Shown here piece after piece: positions 48,862 to 62,170 of a DNA stretch of 64,000 nucleotides. How positions within the stretch are numbered: position 1 is the first letter of the stretch; each line of letters starts with the position of its first letter. The notes below the pieces were generated by a model, which ran no database searches, was not told the DNA's origin, and saw only the letters and a list, made by a program, of their open reading frames with translations. Source of the stretch: Chromobotia macracanthus (Eukaryota; Chordata; Actinopteri; Cypriniformes; Botiidae); NCBI GenBank assembly GCA_036877525.1, contig JAZGTH010000088.1, positions 1,578,501-1,642,500 of the forward strand. The letters run 5' to 3'. A program made the position numbers and the translations under genes.

Positions 48862-50949
48862 CAATGAGGCCGGAGGTTTCAGTGGCCTCAAGCTGTTAAT
48901 GAAATTGAGCCTCTGGAGTAAAGAAGCTGATTGATTGTCTGATGGAAATGGATGCGTTTTTGCTTTGTTGCTTGGTTTATAATTCCTTTGGCTAAGCAGG
49001 TGCTACAACTGTGCATGCAAATAAACAATGCTGGACTGATACACTATTTTCTTCAGTGCTGTATTCTTACTGAATCAGATTTATAGGACAACAATGTCAT
49101 ATCTGAGTATCAGGAATATTTTAGCCACCTGAGCAGTGTTTCTCACCCTGGGGACCAGGGCCTACTGAGGGCCTCAACAAACTTCCAACGTGCCTCAAAT
49201 GACTCAAAATTACTTACAATAAGATAAAACAAGCATTAAAATATTAATTAAAGACCAGAATGCATTATTGGACACGTACAGAAACATCTAAAACAACTTA
49301 CACCATACAGTGATGAATATATATACATACACCGTACAGTGATGAATTTGTGTCCACTATCAATAGCTCTTTGCAGTATCTTTGGTTTGTGGTTTCAACT
49401 GTGACCTTTATATACAGATATAATATTTAATCTACTTTTAGTAATGCTTGTTTTACACTTGTCCTTGAGCTTTAATCAGTGTATTCAGATGTCCAGTGTT
49501 GTGTTGCTGTTGTGTCAGTTGTCATGGAGCTACAGGTCGTATTAATGGGTCAGAGGGTATCTGTGTGTTTAAACTCCGATACGTAGCGACACAACTGGAT
49601 TTTAGAACACAAAAGCTCTGAATTTGCTTCCCAGAATGGATCTGGTTTGACGCTGGATAATTTAAAAACGTCCTACTAAGCTGATGGCTGTTTTATTGTT
49701 TTTTTATGAAATCTAATCTGATACCTTTCTCATCTCGTATAGAAAGCCACAAGATTAAGTCTTGTGTGGTTGCATACCGAGTGGCAAATATATTTGTTAC
49801 AGTGTTAAACTGCATGCAGTGATTATGATGTAGAACTCATAAGAGGATTATGTGCAGTCAGTATCGCTCTACAGAAACTAAATAACACCACAGCCAACAA
49901 CATGGATAATTGGAGATAAATACCTGCTTCATCGACTACATATTTTCTCAGACATTTGCTTTGAAATGTGTAACAGGTAATTCTGTGAAATGAACCCTGA
50001 CTTCCTTAGGGCACACTACCTAGTGATTGCTAAATATATCAGTTTAAAACCAGAATACAACAAAGAAATTGTTTTAAAAATAAAATAGAAAGCAATGACT
50101 TTAATGGAGAACAAACAGTCTTCTGCTAATCTCACAAGGTTTCAGAAGAGATCTCAAAAATGTCTCAAACTGTGCTCAAATATATATCATTTATATAATA
50201 TATAATATTTAGCTTTCTAAATATTCTTGGACCTGCAGCTGTTTTCTAATTCTCTAGGACCAGTCTAAGCTGTGACAGAACTAAAATGTAAAGCAGATCT
50301 GCACTATATATCACAGAGCAGTTATTTACTAGACGGTTTAGATAAGACTCACAACATGCATTCTTCACTAAAATTAAACCGAACGGCTGACACTCACTTG
50401 TGCTGGGGCACAAGTCTTTCAGTTTATGATCTGTGGCTTATGAAACACACAGACACTCGTGACTGTGGGAATGCAGTGTATCAAATCTGACACTTTATTA
50501 ACATCATGTATGTAAAACCCACGTTTCTAAACTTGTCAATCATGTGCATCAGTGATAATTCTCAGTTACATCCTCCTCTTTCTGATGCTGGAATTTTCCA
50601 GATGTTTAGACATTTGCCCCTGTCCTTGCTGGTGACATTGAAGTGGGGGAAGGGGGCAGTTGTTTGTGATGTAAAGGGCAGGTGGGGTAATATGATCCGC
50701 CCATGTTCCTGATCCATCATTCCTCATATTCTGACATAGACATCACAATACATAATCACATGTCACATTGCAGCACCGCCCCAGACCCGACCAGTGGGGC
50801 ATCATATCCTCACTCACAGGTCATAAACCCCAGCCAGGGATTCTTCTGTCATTCCTCTTTCATAATTTCATAATTTTATTGTATTCAGGAATGTGGAAGG
50901 GCTGGTAAAAATAAATGAAATAAATCAAATGCTTTACATGCTCTAAGTA
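48862..50949. other. intron 1 segment without recognised features
   Basis: I see no gene, array or element with recognisable ends. The sequence is AT-rich. 50600-50830 has purine-rich GGGGGAAGGGGGC and CCGCCCCAGACCCG but no further structure. Confidence 0.5.
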
Positions 50950-51112
50950 TTGTATATATCAAAAATGTTGTTCTTAAGTAGTTAGTTAATCATTTCCAAA
51001 ACGTTACAGAATTAAAAAAAAATGAACATAAAAAATATTGATCTAACGTTCTTAGAACTTTCAGAATAGGGAATGTTATGGAAATGTTCTCACATCCTAA
51101 AAATGTTAGCTG
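50950..51112 (-). mobile_element. MITE copy, B end missing
   Basis: TGTATATATCAAAAATGTTG, TTCTTAAGTAGTTAGTTAATC and GGAAATGTTCTCACATCC are followed by TAAAAATGTTAGCTG. It matches the internal-to-A-end half, inverted. Confidence 0.6.
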
Positions 51113-52495
51113 CATAAGTCTTTCCGTTCCCAGTGGGAATTTCTTCAGTGTGATTCAGTACTGAGTGACTCTGCTACAGTCACAGTAAGATGTTATTTAA
51201 AGTGCATGTCCAGATTCCTGACTAGTTTAGATCAGTGAATAATGTTACATGACTTACAGTTCAGCATAGGCGGAGTGTTCACACAGCAGCTCGTGCACCG
51301 ATTCATTTCATTTTTTGCCGTACGAAATTTTAATGGAATGTTAGGCAGCATTCTGTTAAAGTTCCCTGTTATCTGGATAGCATTCCTCTTCCATTAATGA
51401 CTTGATCAGCTGGATGTAACTTTACATCAGCTGGATTCACTACAGTAGCTGGACTCATAACTCTGTCAGTCCTTCTCCCTGCCACTGCATCTCAATCAAA
51501 CATCTGTTCTTCTTGGCAGGATCACTGTCCTTCCTCTCTTACCCGTTCCGGCAGAGTGAAAAAACACAAGCAGGGCTCTTTAGGCTGTATACTTCCCAGC
51601 TCATGTTACACTGACTCCCTTACCTTGCCAGGGAATCTGACCTTTCCTAACCTTCTAAATCATCCAGTTACTAGCATACAGACCTCAGGCCTGTATTACA
51701 GCATCTCATAAACCTGCTACCTTAGGCCACACAATCCCATAATACCATACAACACAACCTATGCCACGTCTGTCATACAGAACATATTATATTATAAGTT
51801 AAGAACTGGTATAAAATGCAATGAATTCTTGTTATGCTTTCATTTTTTCTTTTAATGCTGAAAGAGCTGTCCAATTTCCAACAACCTTTAATTTTACTTC
51901 AAACATATTTACACTCTCTGTGGGTGCTTCTGATCTGTAGATTTTCATTATCTGATATCCATCGCAAGGCTTAATTCAGTTAGACAAACACAATATCTTA
52001 ACACTCACCACTACAGCTTCAGCACAAGTGATTGGAGACATTAGATTGTGTTAATCTAATCCATTTTACCTGGTTAACTGCACTTCAGCAGATGTGCACA
52101 GACACATCGGTCCTCTAGAGAAACAGGTGTCATCTTTCAAGAAGATAATGAGGAAAATTAAACACTCTCCAGCTACACTTTGTGTTAATCAAATGATCAT
52201 ATTTAATGAGGTTTGGTAAACAAAACACATATATTTTGCGCGTTTTATCTTAATTTGTCACACCATATACTAAGACTACAACATTGTCAGAAAATTATGC
52301 TCCACTTAGCTGTACATTTAAAACATCAAATCAATCTCTGATTGGCTGTGATTTAACCATTGCATAACCATTTTGCAATGCTCGAAATGCTGTATCTAAT
52401 TAGGACGTGAGGCCTATGTTACAGGTCATAGCTGTATAACCATAACAGAACAACAGCAGTCTTATACTGTATTAGACAACAATAAATGACATCAT
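51113..52495. other. intron 1 segment without recognised features
   Basis: No gene is seen. Around 51400-51460 the phrase ATCAGCTGGAT recurs with small changes (GATCAGCTGGATG, CATCAGCTGGATT, TAGCTGGACT), a short imperfect direct repeat. Confidence 0.5.
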
Positions 52496-52720
52496 CCCAG
52501 CTTTTAGGCTGGGTTTTAGGTTTATGTTAATTATAGGTTGTAAGAACACTTCCTTACAATTCCATTAAGTAAGAAAAACATTAAAAATGTTATTTTGTAT
52601 AGTTTGGAAATGTTTACTCCAGTTTTTAGACGTTTTATTAATGTTATTGGTTATAAAAATGTTGAAACGTTTTCTTGAATTCTGTTGTTTTTACAATGTT
52701 ACGCTAACAACTTATATATG

Positions 52721-52819
<99 letters not shown>

Positions 52820-52905
52820 AATTTTTTGCAGAATGTTTTTTGTTCTTTGAGAGAAATTTGAGAGAACATTAGCCAACATTCTGAAAACGTTCCCTGTTAG
52901 CTGGG
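52496..52905 (+). mobile_element. MITE copy expanded by an internal AT microsatellite
   Basis: It starts CCCAGCTTTTAGGCTGGG and continues TTATAGGTTGTAAGAACAC and AAACATTAAAAATGTTATTT. It ends AGAGAACATTAGCCAACATTC then CCTGTTAGCTGGG. The centre has an AT run of about 100 nt, making it the longest copy. Confidence 0.8.
52713..52816. repeat. (AT)n microsatellite inside a MITE
   Basis: This is a nearly pure AT run of about 104 nt with one phase slip near 52740. It occupies the position where other copies have a short TATATATCATATATC segment. Confidence 0.95.
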
Positions 52906-53945
52906 TTTTCACTGCAATAAAGTTTGTAGTGGATTCAGGTGAGCTGATTTAAAAATTAATGGAAGCTAGCCCTTGCTGGAGCAGAGGGTCAGAGGTCACC
53001 AGGTCACCGATAAAGCCTGACATTAATAATGTATCTGTAAAACCTGCCATCAGGGTTTATGTGCTGAATGTAAAGATTTTATAAGGAGCGAGTGGATGTA
53101 GAAATAAAGACGCTGTGTTGGGCTGGATTACATGGAGCACGGTCTGTTGACTGCAGATAAGTGTTATGAGACTATAAACCAATAATATTAGCTCTTATAA
53201 AGGAGTTATTGTTTCTCTCTCTCTGTCTTTGTGCAAGTGAAGTATTTGTGCTTTTGAGATGACCCCATACAACAGTCCTGCACAGGAACCCTACGTTTAA
53301 ATACTGCCACGCGGTCAAAAACACTTTGTTTTCCAAAATAATCATGCAATAAGCACATTACATTGGACACAAGTTATACATTACTTTTAACATATGTGTG
53401 CGCTATATAATGTATGTGAAATGCTTATGCATTGCTATTTAAAACAGTATTTGAAGAGCAGATTAAATCTTTTCTTAGCTGTTTTTGGCATCTATTTTTA
53501 CCAACTTTAATGATCAACCTCCCAAACCCACAACTGTTACTTAAATCTACTGTACTTACTGTAAATTGTGCACTAGTACATTATGCACACAGCAGCACTG
53601 GCTTCACTTCAGATCTAAACTGTTCCAGATCAAACCCATAATAAACGTTCGTTTACTGTGCTTCAAGGTACTGCAGAAAAACAATTTTTAGTCTAAAGTC
53701 CAAGTACTGTATTGTACTGCACCTGCTAATTGTGCAGGCTGCAAACTGAACAAGGGGGTGTGCTGAAGGAAAAATCTTTTCAGCAAGTACAAAAGTTTAA
53801 GTTTGTGAGATTGCTTCTGTTTTTAGAGGATGCTCACGAACACAAATACATAGTTGTGCTCTGATGAAGTAACCATAGCAACCATATACATTTAATCTGG
53901 ATCAATACTGTATGGTATATTGATCAAATTTATGTGGTATGATGG

Positions 53946-54014
<69 letters not shown>
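53946..54014. repeat. (TA)n microsatellite
   Basis: A pure TA run of about 69 nt followed by CACATACCATTATACCATCG. Intron 1. Confidence 0.95.
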
Positions 54015-54020
<6 letters not shown>

Positions 54021-54529
54021 CCATTATACCATCGTACCATCATACATTTGTATTGGTGCTATTGATCAATACACTGTCTGTTTCGGGTAGGTGACGCTTC
54101 TCTTGGTAGCCTGAGACAAGAAAAATAGTAAGCAGAAGTTTAAAAGTGAGGAACTGATATGCAGGAAATCAGATACACAGACACAAGACCGTAGATACAG
54201 CAGCACTATGGCAAAAACTGTGATGTTTACTACAAACCCTGCATGAATGAAACCAGCTGAATGAAATGTTGAGACGAAAAGCAGAAATTACAAAGAATAT
54301 GAAAACAACATGAAATGTGAAAACATGTAAAACACGCAACGAAATGCAAACGCCTGAGAAATGTTCGTGTTTGAGAAACTTGTTTTTTAAAACCACCTGC
54401 GAAGACAATTTTCTTTGGGAAGTGAGGTAAGCTTGCTTTGTTGTCGCAGGTAAGAAATTGAGCCGTGATTGGACGGCCTGATGTTCTGGAGGACGTGATG
54501 ATGAAGGGATGGGTCACAGCGGGCACATG

Positions 54530-54790
54530 TGGATAGAGGCGCCGCTTTCATCTCTGACCCACCAAAGCATGTGTTTGCACAAAAACAGCCTTCGCTCGGC
54601 CATTAGGTGCAGCTTAGACAGATAAATGTGTAGGATGACAAAGAGAGAAAGTCAGTGTGTTTCTGGGAATCCACTGAGCTGATGTTATTGCAAACATAAA
54701 TCCTGATTCTGATCCGCACGGCAACACGCGCACGGAAGCGTTCGCCGCTCCTATCAGCGCTCCATCTACAGAGCTCAGCTGTATGATAAG
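54530..54790. other. CpG-containing block, candidate conserved element
   Basis: GAGGCGCCGCTTTCATCTC and GCAACACGCGCACGGAAGCG interrupt AT-rich intron. It is non-repetitive. The 60-codon minus-strand frame shows no family resemblance. Confidence 0.3.
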
Positions 54791-55829
54791 TTCCAAATGT
54801 GATGTGATCCCTTATAGTGCATTATGAGTCTCTCTCCAAACATATGTGGCTGCTCTTGAGTAATGTTTTTTAATATATAGCCTTTACACCATGGAAATTG
54901 TGCCATTTGTCTTCTGAAACTTAGTTGGCTTAGTTGTTTAAGTTCTTCGGCAGAAATGTTATGAAAAAATGAGAAAAGTTAAAGAAAACACATATGATAT
55001 ATGGGTGGCCTCAAAACAAGGCCCTTACAATTTTACCATAGTATATTTACCCTAAAGTTCACCTTTATTTCATCCTCAAATACCATAATTTCTACAGTGA
55101 CGTTTACTACAATTGTGGTACCATAGTCTTAAAACTGCAATCTGTAACTTTTGCCTCTCTGTTGCCATCTGTTTGAAACAAAAAATTGCAGGTTACTTTA
55201 ACATACATAAAGAAAAGTAAGTAAAGTCAAATGAAGCCAAACTGACATTTCCTGGGAAATCAGACCCGACAACTCAAATTGTAAATCATTATTATAAACT
55301 TACTGTGAATCAGGGTAAGATAAGGAGATCGTGTTGATCTGTGATGTACTTGCTCAATAACTGATTTTTATTAATTTTAACAAAAAAAGTTAAAAATTTA
55401 AGCTTTAAACATTTGTTAAGTTCAACATAACAGTGTTTACAGTCACTTTTACTACTGAAGTGTAACAATCCCACCAAAAATGTTAATAGCAGTGAGTGCA
55501 TGTGTTATCTGAGAAAACATTAAGACTGCAGCAGAGGAAGAACAGAGCGTTTGAGTTAAATGAAGAGAGAAGATTAAAGTATCTCACAGCCATTGTTCAG
55601 CAGAGTTTTAAGAGCTCCTGGGTAACATGCAGGTTAATGGGTCTTCATGCAGGTGGGAGGAAACTGCAGTACAGAATAAGAAATATCTCTCTATCTCTCA
55701 GTACCTTTACAACATACTGAGGAACTGAATTCAGAACAAACCTTCTTATAAACAGCAACAATATGTGAATGTGTAGAGTGAGAGGGCCACCAGAAATAGC
55801 CTCTTTTATTTAGGCTCTTTGTTTAATAG

Positions 55830-56110
55830 GCCCTCTCACTCATATCGTCAGGACGTGCTGAGTTTTCCTCTGATTTAAACATGGCAGTGCTTGTTTACTC
55901 ATATTGAAATGAGCAGTCTCGCCTCTCAGTGGACTGAGCAATTAACCAACGCAGGACCAATTAGCAGCTCAAGCGAATGTATGTGGCATTCAACCCAGCG
56001 AGCGGCCGCGTGATTAGAGTTAACAGAGACGCACGCTGAACATTAGCATAAGTCATACTCGTGTCATTACTTTACAGCGTGTTTAAGCACATGCTAATTT
56101 CAATGCATGC
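55830..56110. promoter_or_regulatory. candidate conserved regulatory block
   Basis: The block is non-repetitive and mixed in composition, with CAATTA cores at 55939 and 55958, GAGCGGCCGCGTGATTAGAG, and ACATGCTAATTTCAATGCATG (octamer-like). Motif density suggests an enhancer. This is inference only. Confidence 0.3.
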
Positions 56111-58559
56111 CAAAGCACAGAAAATACATGCATATTGACAGGAGACATTTTCTCTGTCTTACTGGAGAGAAATATGAGCAAATACTACAGAAAAATGTCA
56201 TTCTGTTTATGTCAATCATTTAAAAATCTGTCAATCAAATAGAAAGGAAATTTAATAACTAATAACACAACACCTCACAAAATTCATAAAGTCTCTTGCT
56301 ATTATTTACTGATGTTTGTGTTGCATTCCAAGCAAAATGATGTCACTTCCTGCATGATGTCAGGAACTGGCTTTTACATGAAAGTTATATTACTGACAAT
56401 AGATATTAATAACATCTGAAAAACATGTTGCTTGAAATATTTTGATTAGAGAGAAGGTTCTTAATTTAATAAATACTTTTTAAAATAAATTGCTATTTTT
56501 TGCTTTTGAAGTCGGGGATGTGCTTTATAATTTTAAACATACATTAAACAGTGAAAGAGTATAAACAGTGTGTGTGTGAGTATATACACAAACACAACAC
56601 TTCTCCAGGGTCACTTTTTTAAATGCGTGTGCTGTTTTTCAGTCTAAGGTGAAAAGTGGTTTTGACGTCTTAATGGAAACTTTAGTTTGGGAGACAGCTG
56701 TTATTGGCTATGAATTTCTTGGACTGTAACCTCACACACAACTCTCTTTACCTCAGAAGAAGAACAGAGGTGAACACAATTACAAGAGAAAAATAAAAGC
56801 CAGCGCACGCTGGGCACTTTTCAGGAAACTGTGACAGAGAACAAAAGTAATCCTGTCAGTGCTGAACTTTTCTACAGTCTTTTTCTACACGAGATTCTGT
56901 TAGTGTCAGCGAGTGTGTGAGTAATCTGACGCTTTTCTTCTGCTAGTATTCATTTCATCAGTGTATAGTTACCAGCAGCTGTTTTAACCGACTCATATTG
57001 ACCTGTGAACTTCTGCTCGTCTTCTGTGCATGCGAACATGAAGAGAAAGAAACAAAGGTGAAATCAAATACAGGTCATCCATGCTTTGTGCAGATCTTCA
57101 TTTTATCCCTGCCTTTTGTCACTTTTTTAAGAAAGTAAAGAGAGTTCAGAAAACAGAAAATGTTGCAAGCCAGATGTAAATCTGCATTGACCAAAAGAAC
57201 ACCAGAGCGCAACCGCTAAGCCAGTCTTCCTCTGCTTACTATCTTGTTATTGTCATGTTATCTTCTTGTCTTTTTTATTCAGTTCAAATGAAAAGTATAA
57301 AATAAGATTAAAAAAATCTTATATTTGTGTCCTAAAAATGTCTTATTTCATTTACTTACACAGTTGACACAGGGTCAACTGTTCAGGTCTGACTGTGTCC
57401 AGCATGTGTGTGCGTGTAATGCAGAAGAACATCCATGTGAGTTATCAAACCAGGCTGGACTGGGGCTGATGAATTGAACATGCCATCTAACTGGACATAT
57501 TCATTTCAGGACAGCTCTTTTGCCAGCAACTGAATAAGACACAACAGAATAAGACTAGGACTAAGTACACAGCCAGGGGGCTCACCACAGACCACATATG
57601 GCATTAACCAGCGTGTACAACACCAGCGAGCCTTTGAGACCCTTAATCGCTTTAGTATTCATTGTAAAACTGGGATTTGTGTTAATTGACTGGCACTGTA
57701 AGAATATAGGGATATAAAACAGCACTGTGTCTCATAACCATCTGTGAGGCCAAAAAAACTGGGCAAGTTAAGACTGCCAATGTACAACAGAGCACAACAG
57801 TGACCAAATATTTTTCCCAAGCTTTGTTCCGGAAGTATTTTTCCCATTCATTTTCTCCACAGGGAGCTCACAAAATCCTAAGCCATGATCCAAACCAATC
57901 AGCTCAGAGATGAATCACCACATGGCAAACTTTTTAGGCAACATTTATGAAATTTAAAGCATTTATGGAAATTAGTGTACATTGGTGTTTTATGAACTAT
58001 TGTCAGTGTAATTGACAGTATAACATACAACAATCTAACATAAAACTACAGTTTTAGAGTCATTATAATTTTTATAAATATCCATAAATGTATGCATATA
58101 TGATAAAGTTTATTAAAATATTTAGATTACGTTCAACTATGTAAGAGGCTACATCATTTCCAATGTTTTATAAGAGTTGGTCATTTCTATGGTAACAGCA
58201 ACATCTCTGATTTAAATACGATTTTTGGTTGATAGTTGTTCATTTGAAAAGTTGAAGTCTTCTTAAGTTGAAGTTATGCTGAAATCTCAAAGTCTACAGA
58301 AGTGTAAACCACCATTTAAAAAACAATATTGCCTGTTGAAAGGTTCATCCATTATTGCTAAAGATCTATTTTGTTTCAGAGATATTATATGGAAATCTAC
58401 TTTTGGAAATCTTTGGCTGTGCTTAATGTTCTTCACTTATTTATAGCTCAACAAATACAAACTCTGTGTGTGTTAATGCATGAAACTTCTATATCAGTGC
58501 GCAGCTATTCTTAATCTTGCTAACATATACGCAAAATGATTTGCATAATTGTGAGAGTG
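56111..58559. other. intron 1 segment without recognised features
   Basis: AT-rich sequence; no gene, array or transposon ends recognised. Confidence 0.5.
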
Positions 58560-58790
58560 AGTTTAATATTACACAGTGTTTTATTCTGGCTGCTGAAAGT
58601 CTTTGTTGAAATGCTACAGGGTCCCAGGTGGGCTGGGAGACACTGGACTCCCCTGATGAGCAATCTGTCCAATCAGACGCCATATTGCCAGTGTCATCCA
58701 TAATGAGCATGTTGTCATGCAAATGAGCGCAGGGTTCTGCAGCACTGCTCTGCTCATTCTCCTGCTTGATCTAAACAGGGAAAACAGGTC
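58560..58790. promoter_or_regulatory. candidate conserved regulatory block with octamer site
   Basis: Non-repetitive sequence containing a perfect POU octamer ATGCAAAT (58717-58724), CCATAATGAGCATG and GGTCCCAGGTGGGCTGGG. It is distinct from the AT-rich flanks. Short open frames in two registers on the minus strand show no homology. Confidence 0.3.
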
Positions 58791-58857
58791 TAGTGTGGAC
58801 TGATCTACTGTATACACTTCCTGTGAATACTGAACCATTTAAAACACCTGCACCATA

Positions 58858-58926
58858 ACACACTCACAAACACACACACACGCACAATTACACACGCACA
58901 AATACACACACACGCACAAACACAAA
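58858..58926. repeat. (CA)n-rich interrupted microsatellite
   Basis: Interrupted CACACA, CGCACA and AATACACA motifs. Non-coding. Confidence 0.75.
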
Positions 58927-59737
58927 GGTCTACAGTCAAAAATCAAAGAAAAGCAAACTAAGAAAAGAAAAAGAAATTTGATTTTTGTAAAGACAATGAA
59001 GTCTGTTTTGGACCATTAAGATTTTTGCATTATATTGTATGTAAACTATTTTGCATTATGCTAATTGTGAAATGCATTATGCCTTATTTTGCATTATGGT
59101 AATTAGAATTAGCATATTTTTCATTATAAACAATAACACCATACTAAAATCTTAATAGTGCTATATAATTTATAACATTTTGCTATTCATAATTTATAAT
59201 GAATAAGAAATTATATTGAATGCATATCTGAAATCCATTTATACACCATTTTCTTTTGGATTCAAGTGTCAAACACATTAAATTCATCTCAAAAGTTAAC
59301 ACATGAGCTGCAGACTGCAGGCGTGAAATAACACTGCAGTGAATGTTTAATTCTCACAATTCTATCAGTTTTCACCACACTTCAGTAATCTCATTCTCGT
59401 CATATAAATTACAATGACATATAGCGCCCATATATGGATTTCCTGCCCTCAGCCACCCGCAGTACTGATCACATCCAACAGAACAGCTGGAACCGTCAAT
59501 CAGACAAAATGCACGAACCATATAAATGACTATCATCACAACCATTATCATAATTATCATAATTATCATTGTCATGTAAAAAACGCATTGCCCAGGCAAC
59601 AAGTGTTGGACTGTAACCAAAACGTAAGCTAAAATTTGAATAGGTTATTATAGTAACTAATAGCTAGATCTTCACATGTTATTTATTTGGAGAAACTGTC
59701 AGTGCCTCTTGACTGCTAAATTCAGCACTACAATGTC

Positions 59738-59852
59738 CAAATGTTGCTAAGTGGTTACTATGATTTGTGTGGTAATTTTATTGTTGCTATGGAGTTGCTA
59801 GGTTATTTTTAGTGGTTGCAAAGGCAGTGACAGGTGGTTAATAGGGTGCGGT
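59738..59852 (-). repeat. dispersed GCAACC repeat, inverted
   Basis: TGTTGCTAAGTGGTTAC, TTGCTATGGAGTTGCTAGG and GTGGTTGCAAAGG are the reverse complement of the repeat type at 39948. Confidence 0.5.
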
Positions 59853-61039
59853 TACTGCTTAACTAGCTTAGTAAGCCCACAAGATGCGTCGTCTTGTGAT
59901 ACAGAACAGAAAGTGATTTTGGCTAAAAAACCTGGACATGGTGTCAGTCAGCCCTCTGTTAAATTGTACATTCATCATTTAAGGGATGTGACTGGCTGTG
60001 TCAGCAGCCGGTCTGCTCTGCTGTTGTTCTCCAGTCCTGCTCTGTTCTGTATAAATCTACACTGAAGAACCCTTAAGACTTCTTGCTGTAATTACAAAAC
60101 TGAAGCTGAGGCAGATGAGAGATGTTATTAAACTCACGTCCTGAACCTCTACTATTAAAACCTTGCAGTTCTCTGAGAGGTATAACTCAAACACTCTTCT
60201 TCTATTAAGACCAACAGAAGGTCAATTGAAAATGAGAAAGACTAAATCAAAGAAACAGAAGCACCCTGTTATGAGAAATAAAACAGAGATGCTCCATTCT
60301 TATGATTTCACTGCCAAACTGTGTAAATTGTGTAAACTTAGTAAGCTTATTATCACATGAATAGGCTAAATTTCAATTCCACAGTCCTGTCTCAAAACAA
60401 TCAGATTAAACTCAGTGCAATGCACAGCCACAAAAACGTATCCCACAATGCAATGCGCTTGACTTTTAACATCTCTTTGCATTTTTATAATGTTCCACAT
60501 ACTAAATAAATAAAAAAAATACACAATAATATACAGAAATCTGGCATTTTCATCAAAGCACTCTTAACACGGAAAATATGATTTTGCAACAGCTGCCTTT
60601 GGTCTCAACACTGTCAGCCACAAATCACACCACTGTGGTGACAAACAGAGAATTCTGATGCACGTGTGACAGAGATGTTTGGGTGATTAGATGATGATGA
60701 CGGGTTTTAAACGCAGCCTATCCAACAAACCGATAGAAATCAAAGGTCTTACTTTTGTGACAGCCCTCTGGAATGTATTGCATACAGAAGATGTGATGGT
60801 ATTTATATGGTTATGATAAAAACACTGCTCTGATGAATGTAGCCTCTGTACTTTACACACGGACACACCAAGAGTTCCAAGCTGAGCATTTGCGCAGTCA
60901 GTAAGTCTCAAGTTAATATTTACAATCTCAGCACACGGCGGTGATGCAAATTCAGACAGAGGGTAAGAAGTGTGAGCAAAATATTATATCACTGCATGAT
61001 AATATCACAGTAATTGAAAATGCCACAATAGGTTTTATT
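59853..61039. other. intron 1 segment without recognised features
   Basis: AT-rich sequence. No gene or element with recognisable ends. Short open frames show no homology. Confidence 0.5.
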
Positions 61040-61190
61040 AAAATTGGTAGAGTATTGCATTAGCACAGCATTGTGAAAGGATGTAGGTTTGATTCCCAGG
61101 GAACAAACATACTTACAGAAATAATGTATACCTTGAGTGCACTATAAGTCACTTAGGATGAAAGCATCTGCCAATACATACAGTGAATGT
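61040..61190 (+). mobile_element. tRNA-derived SINE, diverged
   Basis: AAAATTGGTAGAGTATTGC, GGTTTGATTCCCAGGGAAC and CACTTAGGATGAAAGCATC follow the order of the full copy at 22267. Confidence 0.7.
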
Positions 61191-61960
61191 AAATGCTACA
61201 GGAAATTTGAACCTGCGCTCTGTGGAATATTCATTTGTTCATGTGTGTGATACAACATTTATAGAACATGCGGGCTGTTCTCAACAGCTGTGTGTAATTC
61301 TTATCATCACAAGTACTGCTTATTCCAGAGAAGTTATAAAAAGAAATTAATAGAAGTAGTGAAGGGGTGTCCAGTGACTTTCTGCCCAACCCTTCAGCTT
61401 CACCAGCTCAGCTATATATAGGCAGTAAACTGTTATAATAGACTCCAGCTTTTACAATCTCAACTCAATATGTGCACTTGTGACTAATCTTGTTACTAGC
61501 CTGTTGAATGAGAAACGATTTGAAGGTTTCATGACATAAAACACAAGAGAAATTATTGTTTTGCTCATTCAGGGACTGTAAAGAGAGTAGGCCAATCTTC
61601 TGAGGCCCTTATCATCTACAGGGATTTTTATGATTTCTGCACACTGCGAAATACCATCCTAATATTTTTTCCGTAATAAATTAGTTTTTAAAACAAATAC
61701 ACATTTTATGAAATCTTGAATCAGCTTAATTTGTCTTACCCTAGAAAAACGGTTTATGCATAAAAAACAATTTGGCAGTGGGGCAAGAAACATGGATTAA
61801 TAAACTAAATTATAATCTTTAAAAACAATCTTGCACAATTGTTCATGTAAAACTAATAAATATCTTGTTTAAGGATGTGTTCATATTTTCACTGGTAGAC
61901 AAGACGGCTGTGAAAGTTAGCAGTCTGGACTGAAAAACTCTAGAATATCAAACACAAGTA

Positions 61961-62170
61961 CCCAGCTGACAATGTTTCCATTAAGTAACAAAAATATTAA
62001 AAATGTTATTGTGAAAGTCTAGGGACGTCCAAAACATGCAGTTTTTTGGATGCATTTTATTGCTTGGTTATAAGAATGTTTTTTCAAACATTTTTAATTC
62101 TGCAACATTTTTAAAACACTCCTCTAACTACTTTAAAATAACGCTTTTGATATACATGATATATAATGTT
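61961..62170 (+). mobile_element. MITE copy, B end missing
   Basis: CCCAGCTGACAATGTTTCC, TTAAGTAACAAAAATATTAA and TTGCTTGGTTATAAGAATG are present. It ends GATATACATGATATATAATG, before the B terminus. Confidence 0.7.
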
